Positions 8,072 to 17,828 of a stretch of DNA of 64,000 bases are shown one piece after another (the first letter of the stretch is position 1; each line of letters begins with the position of its first letter). The stretch is from positions 1 through 64,000 of the forward strand of contig DXFE01000048.1 of the NCBI GenBank assembly GCA_019114585.1. The letters are read 5' to 3'. Made by a program: the position numbers and the translations under genes. The notes beneath the pieces were generated by a model that made no database searches, was not told the DNA's origin, and saw only the letters and a list, made by a program, of their open reading frames with translations. This stretch comes from Gemmiger_A avium (GTDB taxonomy: Bacteria; Bacillota; Clostridia; Oscillospirales; Ruminococcaceae).

Positions 8072-9313
8072 TTATTCGGCAATGGTTTGGTAGATGGTTT
8101 CCAGGGCCCGGCTGTTGCGCTGCGGGTCATGGGTGACGAGGGCGCGCTGCCGGGCAGCGCGGCCCAGTTGGGCGGCATAGGCCGGATCGTCCAGCAGCCG
8201 CAGCAGGGCGGCGGAGAGGGCCTCTGTATCGGCCGGGGGGTAAAGCAGGGCTTCCTGCTCATGGGCGGCCATGCCCGGCACACCGCCGGTATCGGCCGCC
8301 ACACAGGGCATCCCCAGCAGCATGGCTTCGCCCAGGGAGTTGGGGCTGTTCTCAATGGAAGAGCAGAGCACAAACACGCTGGCGCTCTGCATCTGGTGCA
8401 GCATCCCGGCCTCGTCCAGCGGGCCGGTGTACCGGATGGCGTGGGCCACCCCCAGCTGCCGGGCCAGCGTTTCCAGATAGCGCTGGTACGGGAACATCCA
8501 GCGGATCACCGGGCGCAGCAGCGGGCCTTTATCCAACGGGGGCCAGCCCGCCACCCGCACCGTCAGATCCGGGTAGCGGCGCAGCACCGCGGGCAGCGCC
8601 TGGATCAGCCGGTGCAGCCCTTTCAGCGGATAGTTGCCCTGGGTGAGGAACACCACCGGCTTTTCCGGCATGCCCGGCCAGCGGGCGGTGTAAAAGGCGG
8701 GGCGCAGAATCTCCCCGCAGGAATAGTAGGCGGCGTGCGGGGCCAGCCGGGCCAGCTGGGCTTTGTCCCAGGGGGTGCGGCCGCTCACGTGGGCGGTACC
8801 GGCCAGCAGCGCGGCTTCCCGTCCAGCCTGGGCGTCAAACCAGGCCTGTTTTTTGTCCAGCAGGCCCCCGGGCACCAGCTTGTCCACCAGACGCTGGGCC
8901 GGGCAGGAACCGCAGTATTCCGCGGGCACGCCGTCCAACAAATGTTCCGCACAGGGGCCCATCAGGCCCTGGATGGTCACCAGGGTGCGCCGGGGCCCGG
9001 CCGCCGCCAGCAGCGCGGACGCCGCCGGGTACTCGGTGCCCCAGATCTGCACCAGATCGGGCTGTTCCCGGGCCAGCAGCTCGGCAAAATCCGCCTGTTC
9101 GCCCCGGGGCAGCACCCAGAAACGCACACCGTCGGTCTCCACCGGTTTGGGCTGCGGGCCCACGGCGGCGTTTACCGAGGCGATCACCAGTTCCACCCGG
9201 CCGCGCAGCCGGCCCAGCATACCGTCCAGCCAGCCGCCGCCCACCGGGGCGGGCAGACCCAGCGCCCGGGCAGCCGGGGTCATGGTAACGCTTACGAGCC
9301 AGAGAACCTTCAT
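8072..9313 (-). CDS. Family 4 glycosyltransferase
   Basis: A 413-residue GT-B enzyme. It starts MKVLWLVSVTMTP with a glycine-rich acceptor loop (LPAPVGGGWLDGM). It has VFLTQGNYPLKGLHRLIQAL at the linker into the donor domain and SSIENSPNSLGEAMLLGMPC followed by VAADTGGVP, the GT4 donor-binding region. The start at 9313 is preceded by CGGAGGAG and overlaps the stop of the upstream GT4 gene (ATGA). The open frame extends further upstream to 9379 but that part lies inside the neighbouring gene. Role: one sugar transfer in the surface-glycan pathway. Confidence 0.88.
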   Translation of the reverse strand: MKVLWLVSVTMTPAARALGLPAPVGGGWLDGMLGRLRGRVELVIASVNAAVGPQPKPVETDGVRFWVLPRGEQADFAELLAREQPDLVQIWGTEYPAASALLAAAGPRRTLVTIQGLMGPCAEHLLDGVPAEYCGSCPAQRLVDKLVPGGLLDKKQAWFDAQAGREAALLAGTAHVSGRTPWDKAQLARLAPHAAYYSCGEILRPAFYTARWPGMPEKPVVFLTQGNYPLKGLHRLIQALPAVLRRYPDLTVRVAGWPPLDKGPLLRPVIRWMFPYQRYLETLARQLGVAHAIRYTGPLDEAGMLHQMQSASVFVLCSSIENSPNSLGEAMLLGMPCVAADTGGVPGMAAHEQEALLYPPADTEALSAALLRLLDDPAYAAQLGRAARQRALVTHDPQRNSRALETIYQTIAE

Positions 9314-10548
9314 TGTATCTCCTCCGTTTGCAGTCCGTCGGCCAGGGCCTGGGCCACCGCGGCCGGGGTATTGGCCCAAAACAGCCGCTCGGCTTCCTGC
9401 CAGGGCAGGCGGTCGCGGCCTTTGGTTTGCAGAAACTCCGCCACCCGGGCGCAGACCTGGGGGCCTGTGCCCTCGTCCTCATAGACCACGCAGGCCAGCG
9501 GCCAACGGGCCAGCGCCTCCCGGGCCGGGTCGTCCCGACGCCTGAGCAGCGCCAGCACCGGCTTGCCCGCGGCAAAATATTCATACAGTTTGCTGGGTAC
9601 CTGGTCGTTGTTGTCGTTGCCCAGATGCACCAGCACATCGGCGGCGCCTACCCGGGCGGCGGCTTCCGCCGGGGATACCGGGCCCTGGATGCGCAGCCGC
9701 TCCCCCAGCTGTTTCCGGGCGGCGGCGGGGGTATCGGCCGGGTAGTTTTCCCAGCCCGGACCCACAAAGGCCAGCCGCACCCCGGGCAGGTTCATGGCAG
9801 AAAACAGGGCCAGCGCAAAATGCGGGGTGCGCAGCGCCGGGTACAGGCTGCCCGCGAACAGGCATTCCAGCGTATCGTCCGCCTTTTCGGCCCGGGAAAC
9901 GGCGGGGGGCGGGGTCAGGCTGGGGAATTCCAGCACCCGGGTCTTGCCCCGGAAGCCCCCCAGCACGCAGCCGGGCTCCTCCAGCGCCGCATACATCCGC
10001 TCGGTAACAAAAATCTTGTCCATAGCCGCCCAGAGCGCCTGTTCCCGGGCGGGGGTGGGGTCGTTGGGATGGTCGTTGGCATAGGGGTCCATGCACCAGA
10101 CCGCCCGCCGGGCCCCGGTTCGGGCCCGGGCAAGCGCCAGCGCCCCCTCATAGGGGGAGGCCACCGCCACCATCCAGTCGTAGCCGGTCTGGGATTCCAG
10201 AAAACGGCGCACGGTTCCCTGCCGCCGGGGACGGTGCAGCGCCAGTTTGCGCACCGCCGCCAGCGCCGCCGCCGGATGGGCGGCCAGCCGCAGCAGCCGC
10301 ACCGGCACCGGTGTGCCGCCGGGGTTGCCGTGTTCCAGGCAGCGTTCCATGCAGGCCTCGTCGGCAAAGGGCAGGCAGCGGTGGGACGCCGCCCAGGGGG
10401 CGGGCAGCAGCGGGGCAGCGCCGTCGTTCAGCTCCAGCAGATCGACGGTATGGCCGGCCAGGGCCAGCTGTTCCCCCACCCGGCAGGCCAGGCGGGGGTT
10501 GGGGGCCAGGGGGTATTCCACCCGGTCCAGGATCAAAAGCAGTTTCAT
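9310..10548 (-). CDS. Family 4 glycosyltransferase (GT-B fold)
   Basis: A 412-residue GT-B-type glycosyltransferase. The N-terminus is MKLLLILDRVEYPLAPNPRL, and the C-terminal donor domain has LVHLGNDNNDQVPSKLYEYF followed by AAGKPVLAL, a pattern shared by GT4 enzymes. The start is the ATG at 10548, with AAGGAG eight bases upstream. The much longer open frame that continues to 10953 is an extension through the next gene on another frame. It overlaps the downstream GT4 start by 4 bases. More divergent than the other GT4 members, so the family call is slightly less secure. Confidence 0.83.
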   Translation of the reverse strand: MKLLLILDRVEYPLAPNPRLACRVGEQLALAGHTVDLLELNDGAAPLLPAPWAASHRCLPFADEACMERCLEHGNPGGTPVPVRLLRLAAHPAAALAAVRKLALHRPRRQGTVRRFLESQTGYDWMVAVASPYEGALALARARTGARRAVWCMDPYANDHPNDPTPAREQALWAAMDKIFVTERMYAALEEPGCVLGGFRGKTRVLEFPSLTPPPAVSRAEKADDTLECLFAGSLYPALRTPHFALALFSAMNLPGVRLAFVGPGWENYPADTPAAARKQLGERLRIQGPVSPAEAAARVGAADVLVHLGNDNNDQVPSKLYEYFAAGKPVLALLRRRDDPAREALARWPLACVVYEDEGTGPQVCARVAEFLQTKGRDRLPWQEAERLFWANTPAAVAQALADGLQTEEIQ

Positions 10549-10577
10549 GTTGGCAGCTCCTTGGCCAGACGGCCGGT

Positions 10578-11555
10578 TTATATCCCGCCGGGCAGGCAGC
10601 GGCGGCAGAGGGCCCGGTACAGCGGCCGGGCACAAAGGGTAAGCAGCGCCGCCGCCTTGAGCCAGGCGGCCAGGCCGCGGCAGGTCAGCGCCCGGCCCAG
10701 TTCCGCCCGCAGCCGCCGGCGCACATCGCTGTGCAGCGGCGCAAAGTCCGGAGAAGCGGGCTGGCGCAGCACCATGCTGTCGATAAACAGCAGTTTTTCG
10801 TAGTGGAAGGCCCAGGCGGCGGATTCCAGCCCGGTGCCGGCGGCGTCGGCTAAAATCGCGTCGGCCACGGCCAGATGATCCGCCAGCTGAGCGGGGCCGG
10901 GCAGCCGGTGGCTGGCGGAGGTGTCCACCTGCCGGTAGCCGTAGCCGGGCCACTGGGTGGCCGCCGCCCGCTCACAGCGGGCCAGCAGCTGCCAGTTGGC
11001 CAGCAGATCCTCGTTGTGGCGCACCTGGGTAGGAAAGCGGAAATCTTCAAACAGGCTTCTGTGGTACAGCTTGCTGCACAGGCCCCAGTTCATCCCCTGT
11101 GCCTGCCGCAGCAGAGCGGCGCGGATACCGTCGCCGGTAAGGGTCACGGCGGGCGCGTCCGGCGCGTGGGCGGGGCGTTCGCCGGTAAAGCGGCACATGG
11201 CGCAGGCGGCCACGGCGGCCTCCCGTTCCCGGGCCAGGGCCAGCAGACGGGTCAGATACTCCGGCGGGAGCCAGTCGTCCCCGTCCACAAAGCAGAGCCA
11301 CTCGCCCCGGGCGGCTTCCAGCCCGGTCTGCCGGGCGGCGGCGGGACCGGCGTTGGCCTGGTGGATCACCCGGAACCGGGAATCGGCGGCCACGGCCTCA
11401 TCACAGGCGGCCGGGCTTTGGTCGGTGGAACCATCGTCCACCAGGATGCACTCCCAGGCCGGGTGGGTCTGGGCGGTAACGCTGGCCAGGCAGGGGGCCA
11501 GCCAGGGCCCGGCGTTGTACACCGGGATAATCAGGGAGATCAGGGTCTCGTTCAC
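10578..11555 (-). CDS. Family 2 glycosyltransferase
   Basis: A 325-residue GT-A enzyme with ISLIIPVYNAGPWLAPCLAS, CILVDDGSTDQSPAACDEAV and the DxD site CFVDGDDWLPPEYL. It starts at the GTG at 11555, with GGGGAGG seven bases upstream, and overlaps the stop of the first gene of the operon (GTGA). The C-terminal 60 residues are rich in arginine, leucine and alanine and could form an amphipathic membrane-binding segment. Second gene of the polysaccharide operon. Confidence 0.88.
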   Translation of the reverse strand: MNETLISLIIPVYNAGPWLAPCLASVTAQTHPAWECILVDDGSTDQSPAACDEAVAADSRFRVIHQANAGPAAARQTGLEAARGEWLCFVDGDDWLPPEYLTRLLALAREREAAVAACAMCRFTGERPAHAPDAPAVTLTGDGIRAALLRQAQGMNWGLCSKLYHRSLFEDFRFPTQVRHNEDLLANWQLLARCERAAATQWPGYGYRQVDTSASHRLPGPAQLADHLAVADAILADAAGTGLESAAWAFHYEKLLFIDSMVLRQPASPDFAPLHSDVRRRLRAELGRALTCRGLAAWLKAAALLTLCARPLYRALCRRCLPGGI

Positions 11556-12658
11556 GGCATATCCTCCCCGTAGGCATGCAGATAGAATCGCTGCAGATAC
11601 CGGGCGGTATCCACAATATCGTAGTGGGCGGCGCGCACCTGTTCCAACGCACGGGGGTTGCGGCCGGGCAGCGGGGCCGCCAGGACCTCCGCCCAGGCGG
11701 GCGCGTTGTTCAGCGGCAAAAACTGTACCCCGTCGGCGATGGCGGCGCTGCGGTCCACCACGTCGGACACATAGCAGGGCAGGCCCGCGGCCTGGGCCTC
11801 CACCATGGTGACCGGCAGCCCCTCAAACAGGCTGGGCAACAAGAAAGCGTCCATGGCGTCGTAGCAGGCAGCGGTGTCCCGCCGCAGACCCGCAAAGACC
11901 ACCTTGTCGGTCAGGCCCAGAGTTTCGGCCTTGCGGCGCACCTCTTCTTCCAGCGGGCCGGTGCCCACCAGAAGCAGCCGGGCTTCGGGGCAGCGGGCAG
12001 CCAATGCGGCAAAGATATCCAGCAGATACCCGTGGTTTTTCTGCTGGTTGAAACGGCCCACATGGCCCAGCACCCGGTGCTCCGGCAAAAAGCCGAAGCT
12101 GGCCCGCATGGTTTCCCGCCGGGCCGGGCTGAAGGCAAAGGCCGCCGCGTCCACCCCGTTGGGCAGAAAAACAAAGGGCTTGCCCCGGAACAGGGCTTTA
12201 CCGGCATCCTGCCCGCAGGCGAACCGGTCGGTGAGTTCAAAGTTGAAGAACCAGGACATGGAGGCGTCCAGCAGGCCGATCAGACTGCGCTCGCTGGAGG
12301 TGTTGTGGCTGTGCCCGGCCCGCACCGGCACCCCGTGGCGGCGGGCCACATGGTTATAGAACATGCCGAAACCGCTGTAATGGCCGTGCACCACCTTGTA
12401 CTCCGGGTGATCGGAAAAGAATTGGTTCAGCTGATGCAGGTACCGGGGCAGGTTGAGATCCTGCCGGACGGTCAGCTTGGTGATCTGCCCGCCCAGCGCG
12501 GTGATCTCCTCGTCAAAAAAGCAGGGCATATCAAAATGGTAGAGAAAATCAAACTGCACCCGCTGCCGGTCGATGGCGCGGTACACGTTCATGATAAAGT
12601 TTTCCATGCCGCCCGCGTTCATGGCGGGCACCACCTGCAGCACCCGGACCGGAGCCAT
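11552..12658 (-). CDS. Family 4 glycosyltransferase (EpsF/CapM-like), first gene of the cluster
   Basis: A 368-residue GT4 enzyme. The N-terminus VRVLQVVPAMNAGGMENFIM has the GG acceptor loop of capsule/exopolysaccharide glycosyltransferases. Further on are RVLGHVGRFNQQKNHGYLLD and PSLFEGLPVTMVEAQAAGLP, the E-x7-E donor site. The chosen start is the ATG at 12658, with GGGAGG seven bases upstream; a longer frame from 12775 would run through the promoter and the IreB terminator. First gene after the cluster promoter. EpsF-like enzymes in other species transfer hexoses in exopolysaccharide repeat synthesis, but the sugar here is unknown. Confidence 0.9.
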   Translation of the reverse strand: MAPVRVLQVVPAMNAGGMENFIMNVYRAIDRQRVQFDFLYHFDMPCFFDEEITALGGQITKLTVRQDLNLPRYLHQLNQFFSDHPEYKVVHGHYSGFGMFYNHVARRHGVPVRAGHSHNTSSERSLIGLLDASMSWFFNFELTDRFACGQDAGKALFRGKPFVFLPNGVDAAAFAFSPARRETMRASFGFLPEHRVLGHVGRFNQQKNHGYLLDIFAALAARCPEARLLLVGTGPLEEEVRRKAETLGLTDKVVFAGLRRDTAACYDAMDAFLLPSLFEGLPVTMVEAQAAGLPCYVSDVVDRSAAIADGVQFLPLNNAPAWAEVLAAPLPGRNPRALEQVRAAHYDIVDTARYLQRFYLHAYGEDMP

Positions 12659-12727
12659 CGGCGCACCTCCCCGCCGGGCAAAACGCCCGGTTTCTGCGGT
12701 ATGCCAGGGCATACCTATATAGTGTAT

Positions 12728-12756
12728 ATTATAGGCGAAAACCAGGCAGTTTGCAA
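12728..12756 (-). promoter_or_regulatory. Promoter of the polysaccharide cluster
   Basis: The minus strand has -35 TTGCAA (12751-12756), a 17-base spacer and a perfect -10 TATAAT (12728-12733). It lies between the IreB terminator and the first glycosyltransferase, about 70 bases before its start codon. No other promoter of this quality was seen until 210, so it probably drives the whole 12-kb cluster. Confidence 0.8.
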
Positions 12757-12796
12757 CAAAAAGGGCGGGCGGCACAAAGCTGTGCCGCCCGCCCTT
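12752..12796 (-). terminator. Rho-independent terminator after IreB gene
   Basis: A perfect 16-bp stem (12761-12776 with 12781-12796) and 4-base loop, followed on the minus strand by TTTTTG. It lies 10 bases beyond the IreB stop codon. The -35 of the polysaccharide promoter overlaps its U-tract end. Confidence 0.88.
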
Positions 12797-12805
12797 GCGG
12801 GTTCG

Positions 12806-13051
12806 TTACAGGGTGATGAAGTTGCGCACCAGCGCCTGGAGAAGATCGTCCCGGTCTACCTTGCGGATGATGGAGCGGGCGTTCTTGTAGGTGGTGATGT
12901 AGGTGGGGTCTTCGGAAAGGATGTAGCCCACGATCTGATTGATGGGATTATACCCCTTTTCTTTCAGCGCGTCGTACACTTCCTGCATGATGGCGCGGAT
13001 CTCCTGATCCCGCTCGTCCCGGATAGAGAAAATGGCGGTGGGTTCGGACAT
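12806..13051 (-). CDS. ireB: IreB-family (UPF0297) regulatory phosphoprotein
   Basis: An 81-residue cytoplasmic protein. NPINQIVGYILSEDPTYITT and the following KNARSIIRKVDRDDLL are the UPF0297/IreB signature. In Enterococcus faecalis IreB is a small phosphoprotein target of the PASTA kinase IreK and affects cephalosporin tolerance. Elsewhere the gene commonly lies next to alaS and ruvX. Here it is alone, with its own promoter and terminator. The ATG at 13051 has GAGGGGG about 8 bases upstream. Confidence 0.92.
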   Translation of the reverse strand: MSEPTAIFSIRDERDQEIRAIMQEVYDALKEKGYNPINQIVGYILSEDPTYITTYKNARSIIRKVDRDDLLQALVRNFITL

Positions 13052-13090
13052 GGAGCATACCCCCTCTTTGCTAAAATAAACTATGGTAAC

Positions 13091-13119
13091 AGTATACCCC
13101 AGCCCCGGGGAAAATTCAA
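13091..13119 (-). promoter_or_regulatory. Promoter for ireB
   Basis: On the minus strand, -35 TTGAAT (13114-13119) and -10 TATACT (13091-13096) are separated by 17 bases, about 40 bases upstream of the ireB start codon and just beyond the end of the endonuclease IV-like gene. Confidence 0.75.
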
Positions 13120-13137
13120 GGCGTATTTCGTGACAAT

Positions 13138-14001
13138 TCAGCCACGAACCAGACCGGTGAAATAATCCTGCATGGCGCGGGCATCCTCGGCCTGGGTACC
13201 GGCGGACTCACAGATGAAGGTGGGGGTCAGCCCCCGGGCGGCGCACAGGTCCAGCAGCGGTTCATAGGGCGGGCCGAAGACGGTATCCGCAAAGGTCAGG
13301 TGGCGCTTTTCGCCCCCGGCGGTATACTCGATCTTGCTGAAATGGGAATGGAAGCACCGGGCCCGATCATCCCCCAGCGCCTCGGCCATCCGGTCCAGGA
13401 TAGCGGCGAACTGTTCTTTGCCGCCCACCCCGCCCAGGGTGCGGGCGTTCAGGTGGCCGAAGTCGATGCAGGGGGTGATGCGCTTGTCCACGCTGCACAG
13501 GGCCAGCACCTCTTCCAGATCACCCAGCTGATTGATCTTGCCCATGGTCTCGGGGCAGAGGGTGATATCCCCGTAGCCCGCCTCGTCCACGGCAGCCTGG
13601 GCCCGGGCCATGGTGTCCAGGGCTTTGCGCAGGGCTTCTTCCCGGCTCTGCTTGCCGCAGCTGCCTGCGTGGAAGATCACCCGGCTGCCGCCCAAGGCGC
13701 GCACTGCCCGGCAGCTTTGCAGGATGTAGTCCACACTGGCCAGGCGCTTGTCCTCTTCCAGGCTGCTCATGCTGATGTAGTAGGGGGCGTGGACGCTGAA
13801 CCGGATATCCAGTCCCTCGGCATTGGCCCGGATGGCGGCGGCGGTCTCGTCGGACAGGCGTACGCCCCGGCCGCACTGGTACTCAAAGGCATGCAGTCCG
13901 AACCGGGCGGTATGGGCGGGGATATCCTTGCTGTTCTTATAGCCCATGGCCTTGAAGCTTTCACTGGTACCGGCGGGGCCGAAACGGATGGTATCGCTCA
14001 C
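13138..14001 (-). CDS. Endonuclease IV-like TIM-barrel protein
   Basis: A 287-residue xylose-isomerase-like TIM barrel of the AP endonuclease 2 family. Family members cleave DNA 5' of abasic sites using three zinc ions. Visible ligand positions are FSVHAPYY (His69 of E. coli Nfo), IFHAGSCG (His109), LCPETMGK (Glu145), CIDFGHLNAR (Asp179, His182), FHSHFSK (His216), KRH (His231) and FICES (Glu261). The usual DRH motif is KRH here, so one zinc-3 ligand is replaced. Co-transcribed with yqeG through an ATGA overlap. It may be a true AP endonuclease or a divergent sugar-phosphate enzyme. Confidence 0.78.
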   Translation of the reverse strand: MSDTIRFGPAGTSESFKAMGYKNSKDIPAHTARFGLHAFEYQCGRGVRLSDETAAAIRANAEGLDIRFSVHAPYYISMSSLEEDKRLASVDYILQSCRAVRALGGSRVIFHAGSCGKQSREEALRKALDTMARAQAAVDEAGYGDITLCPETMGKINQLGDLEEVLALCSVDKRITPCIDFGHLNARTLGGVGGKEQFAAILDRMAEALGDDRARCFHSHFSKIEYTAGGEKRHLTFADTVFGPPYEPLLDLCAARGLTPTFICESAGTQAEDARAMQDYFTGLVRG

Positions 14002-14501
14002 AGCAGTTTTCCTCCCTTTTTATAGTAACGGCGGATAAAGGGCTTTTCCAGGTGGCGGCGCACCTTGATGCCCCATTTGATCTCCGGCGCCATGGGCCGC
14101 ACCACCAGCACCGGAACCCCGGCCAGCGCACCGCCCAGTCGGTCGGTGAACAGCTGATCCCCCACCAGGGCAAATTCCCGGCGGGAAACGCCCAGCTGCC
14201 GGGCGGCCTTACGGATGCCCCAGGGCAGCGGCTTGCAGGCCAGTGACACAAAGGGCAGCCCCAGCGAAGCCGCAAAGGGCGAGACCCGCTTGCGGGTGTT
14301 GTTGGAAACGATCATCAGTTTGATGCCGGCCGCCTTCATCTGTTCCAGCCAGGCGGCCACAGGGGCGGGCAGGGTCTGGGAGTTGTGGGCGGTGAGGGTG
14401 TTGTCCACATCCAGTGCCAGCGCCCGGATGCCGTGTTCACGCAAAAATTCCGGCGTTACGGCCGCCGCGCCGGAAAAGAGATAGTCAGGGGTCAGCAGCA
14501 T
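13998..14501 (-). CDS. yqeG: YqeG-family HAD IIIA-type phosphatase
   Basis: A 167-residue HAD-superfamily hydrolase. The nucleophile motif is ALDVDNTLTAHN (Asp near residue 31), followed by MIVSNNT (motif II) and LVGDQLFTDRLGG (motif IV). Length and the PDYLFSGAAAVTPEFLREHG N-terminus fit the YqeG family, related to mitochondrial PGP phosphatase GEP4; the bacterial substrate is not settled. The start has AAAGGAGG nine bases upstream. It follows the rpsU terminator and overlaps the endonuclease IV-like gene. Confidence 0.92.
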   Translation of the reverse strand: MLLTPDYLFSGAAAVTPEFLREHGIRALALDVDNTLTAHNSQTLPAPVAAWLEQMKAAGIKLMIVSNNTRKRVSPFAASLGLPFVSLACKPLPWGIRKAARQLGVSRREFALVGDQLFTDRLGGALAGVPVLVVRPMAPEIKWGIKVRRHLEKPFIRRYYKKGGKLL

Positions 14502-14553
14502 GGGAACCGCCCTCCTTTATATGTCTGCGCCGCGCACGGCGGCGGGATGGTAA

Positions 14554-14583
14554 TGAAAAAGGCAGAGCCCATCGGGCTCTGCC
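14554..14583 (-). terminator. Terminator after rpsU
   Basis: A 10-bp stem (14561-14570 with 14574-14583) and 3-base loop, followed on the minus strand by TTTTTCATT. It lies about 48 bases downstream of the rpsU stop codon. Confidence 0.85.
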
Positions 14584-14630
14584 TCAAGCGCCCGGTGACC
14601 GGGACGCTTTCGTCTTCACAGTTCCGCAGC

Positions 14631-14807
14631 TTACTTATATTTCCGCTTGCGGGCAGCTTCGGACTTTTTCTTGCGGCGCACAGAGGGCTTCTCATAAGCT
14701 TCACGCTTACGAACCTCGGCGAGCACACCACTGCGGGCAGTGGAGCGCTTGAAACGGCGCAGGGCGCTCTCCAGCGACTCGCCTTCCTTCACGCGAATTT
14801 CCGACAT
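14631..14807 (-). CDS. rpsU: 30S ribosomal protein bS21
   Basis: A 58-residue gene read directly from the minus strand. The protein starts MSEIRVKEGESLESALRRFK, continues RSTARSGVLAEVRKREAYEK, and ends in a lysine/arginine tail RRKKKSEAARKRKYK, the full bS21 family pattern and length. bS21 sits on the small subunit near the anti-Shine-Dalgarno sequence and helps initiation. The ATG at 14807 has GGGAGG seven bases upstream. It has its own strong promoter and terminator. Confidence 0.97.
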   Translation of the reverse strand: MSEIRVKEGESLESALRRFKRSTARSGVLAEVRKREAYEKPSVRRKKKSEAARKRKYK

Positions 14808-14869
14808 CTTGTTCCCTCCCTTGGGCCTGAGGACCGGAGTTTAGCGATTACAGAGTAATCAACGTTCTA

Positions 14870-14898
14870 ATTATACAATGCAACCGAAGTCAAGTCAA
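14870..14898 (-). promoter_or_regulatory. Promoter for rpsU
   Basis: A near-consensus minus-strand promoter: -35 TTGACT (14893-14898), 17-base spacer, -10 TATAAT (14870-14875). It lies about 65 bases before the rpsU start and just downstream of leuS, which has no obvious terminator of its own. Confidence 0.85.
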
Positions 14899-14953
14899 CA
14901 GGTATTTTGTTATCTTCAAAAGCTGTTCACAGGCTGTTCACAAACTGCCCCGA

Positions 14954-17362
<2,409 letters not shown>

Positions 17363-17418
17363 AAGCGATCAACTCCCGTATAAACTTTCCCGAACGCGCC
17401 CGGGGGCGCGGCGTGTTT

Positions 17419-17796
17419 TTATTCCTCGGTCTTGGGCTCTTCCTCGACCAGATAAGGGGCCAGGTCCAGTTCCTCGCCGTCGGCCCACAGGTGCTCCAGA
17501 TCGTAGAAGCTGCGGGCTTCCGGATAGAACACATGCACGATGACCTCGCCGTAGTCCAGCACGATCCAGTTGCGGGCGTCCATGCCCTCGGTGCGCAGGG
17601 GCTTGACGCCCTGCTGCTCCAGCTGGAACTCCAGTTCTTCGGCCAGGCTCTTCACGTGGGTGGACGAGATACCGCTGGCGATCACAAAGTAATCCGCCAG
17701 CACGGTCAGATCACGCACATGCAGCGCCTTGACGCTGGCAGCTTTTTTCTTGTCCAGCACCTTGGCGGCGGCAATGGCCAGTTCTTTGCTTTCCAT
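17419..17796 (-). CDS. rsfS: Ribosomal silencing factor RsfS
   Basis: A 125-residue protein of the RsfS/Iojap family, which binds ribosomal protein uL14 and blocks subunit joining in starved cells. Signature segments are DLTVLADYFVIASGISSTHV, EGMDARNWIVLDYGEVIVHV and the FYDLEHLW region. The acidic C-terminal tail is slightly long. The ATG at 17796 has AAAGGAGG seven bases upstream. Neighbours fit the common nadD-yqeK-rsfS order, with an LCP gene inserted between. Confidence 0.96.
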   Translation of the reverse strand: MESKELAIAAAKVLDKKKAASVKALHVRDLTVLADYFVIASGISSTHVKSLAEELEFQLEQQGVKPLRTEGMDARNWIVLDYGEVIVHVFYPEARSFYDLEHLWADGEELDLAPYLVEEEPKTEE

Positions 17797-17828
17797 AGAT
17801 TTGCCTCCTTTATGGGTGGGGGATGTGG

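Noticed and set aside
10549..10953. N-terminal extension of the GT4 frame at 9310-10548
   Set aside because: It overlaps a GT2 gene with clear motifs, and a well-placed AAGGAG plus ATG at 10548 matches the expected protein start.
14813..14953. T-box or other tRNA-responsive leader for leuS
   Set aside because: leuS is read from the other end (start 17362), where only 56 bases separate it from rsfS. No T-box sequence or specifier structure was found in either place.
17363..17418. GC-rich hairpin (CGCGCCCCCGGGCGCG) between rsfS and leuS as a terminator
   Set aside because: No U-run follows the stem and leuS starts soon after, so it is more likely an incidental palindrome or weak processing site.
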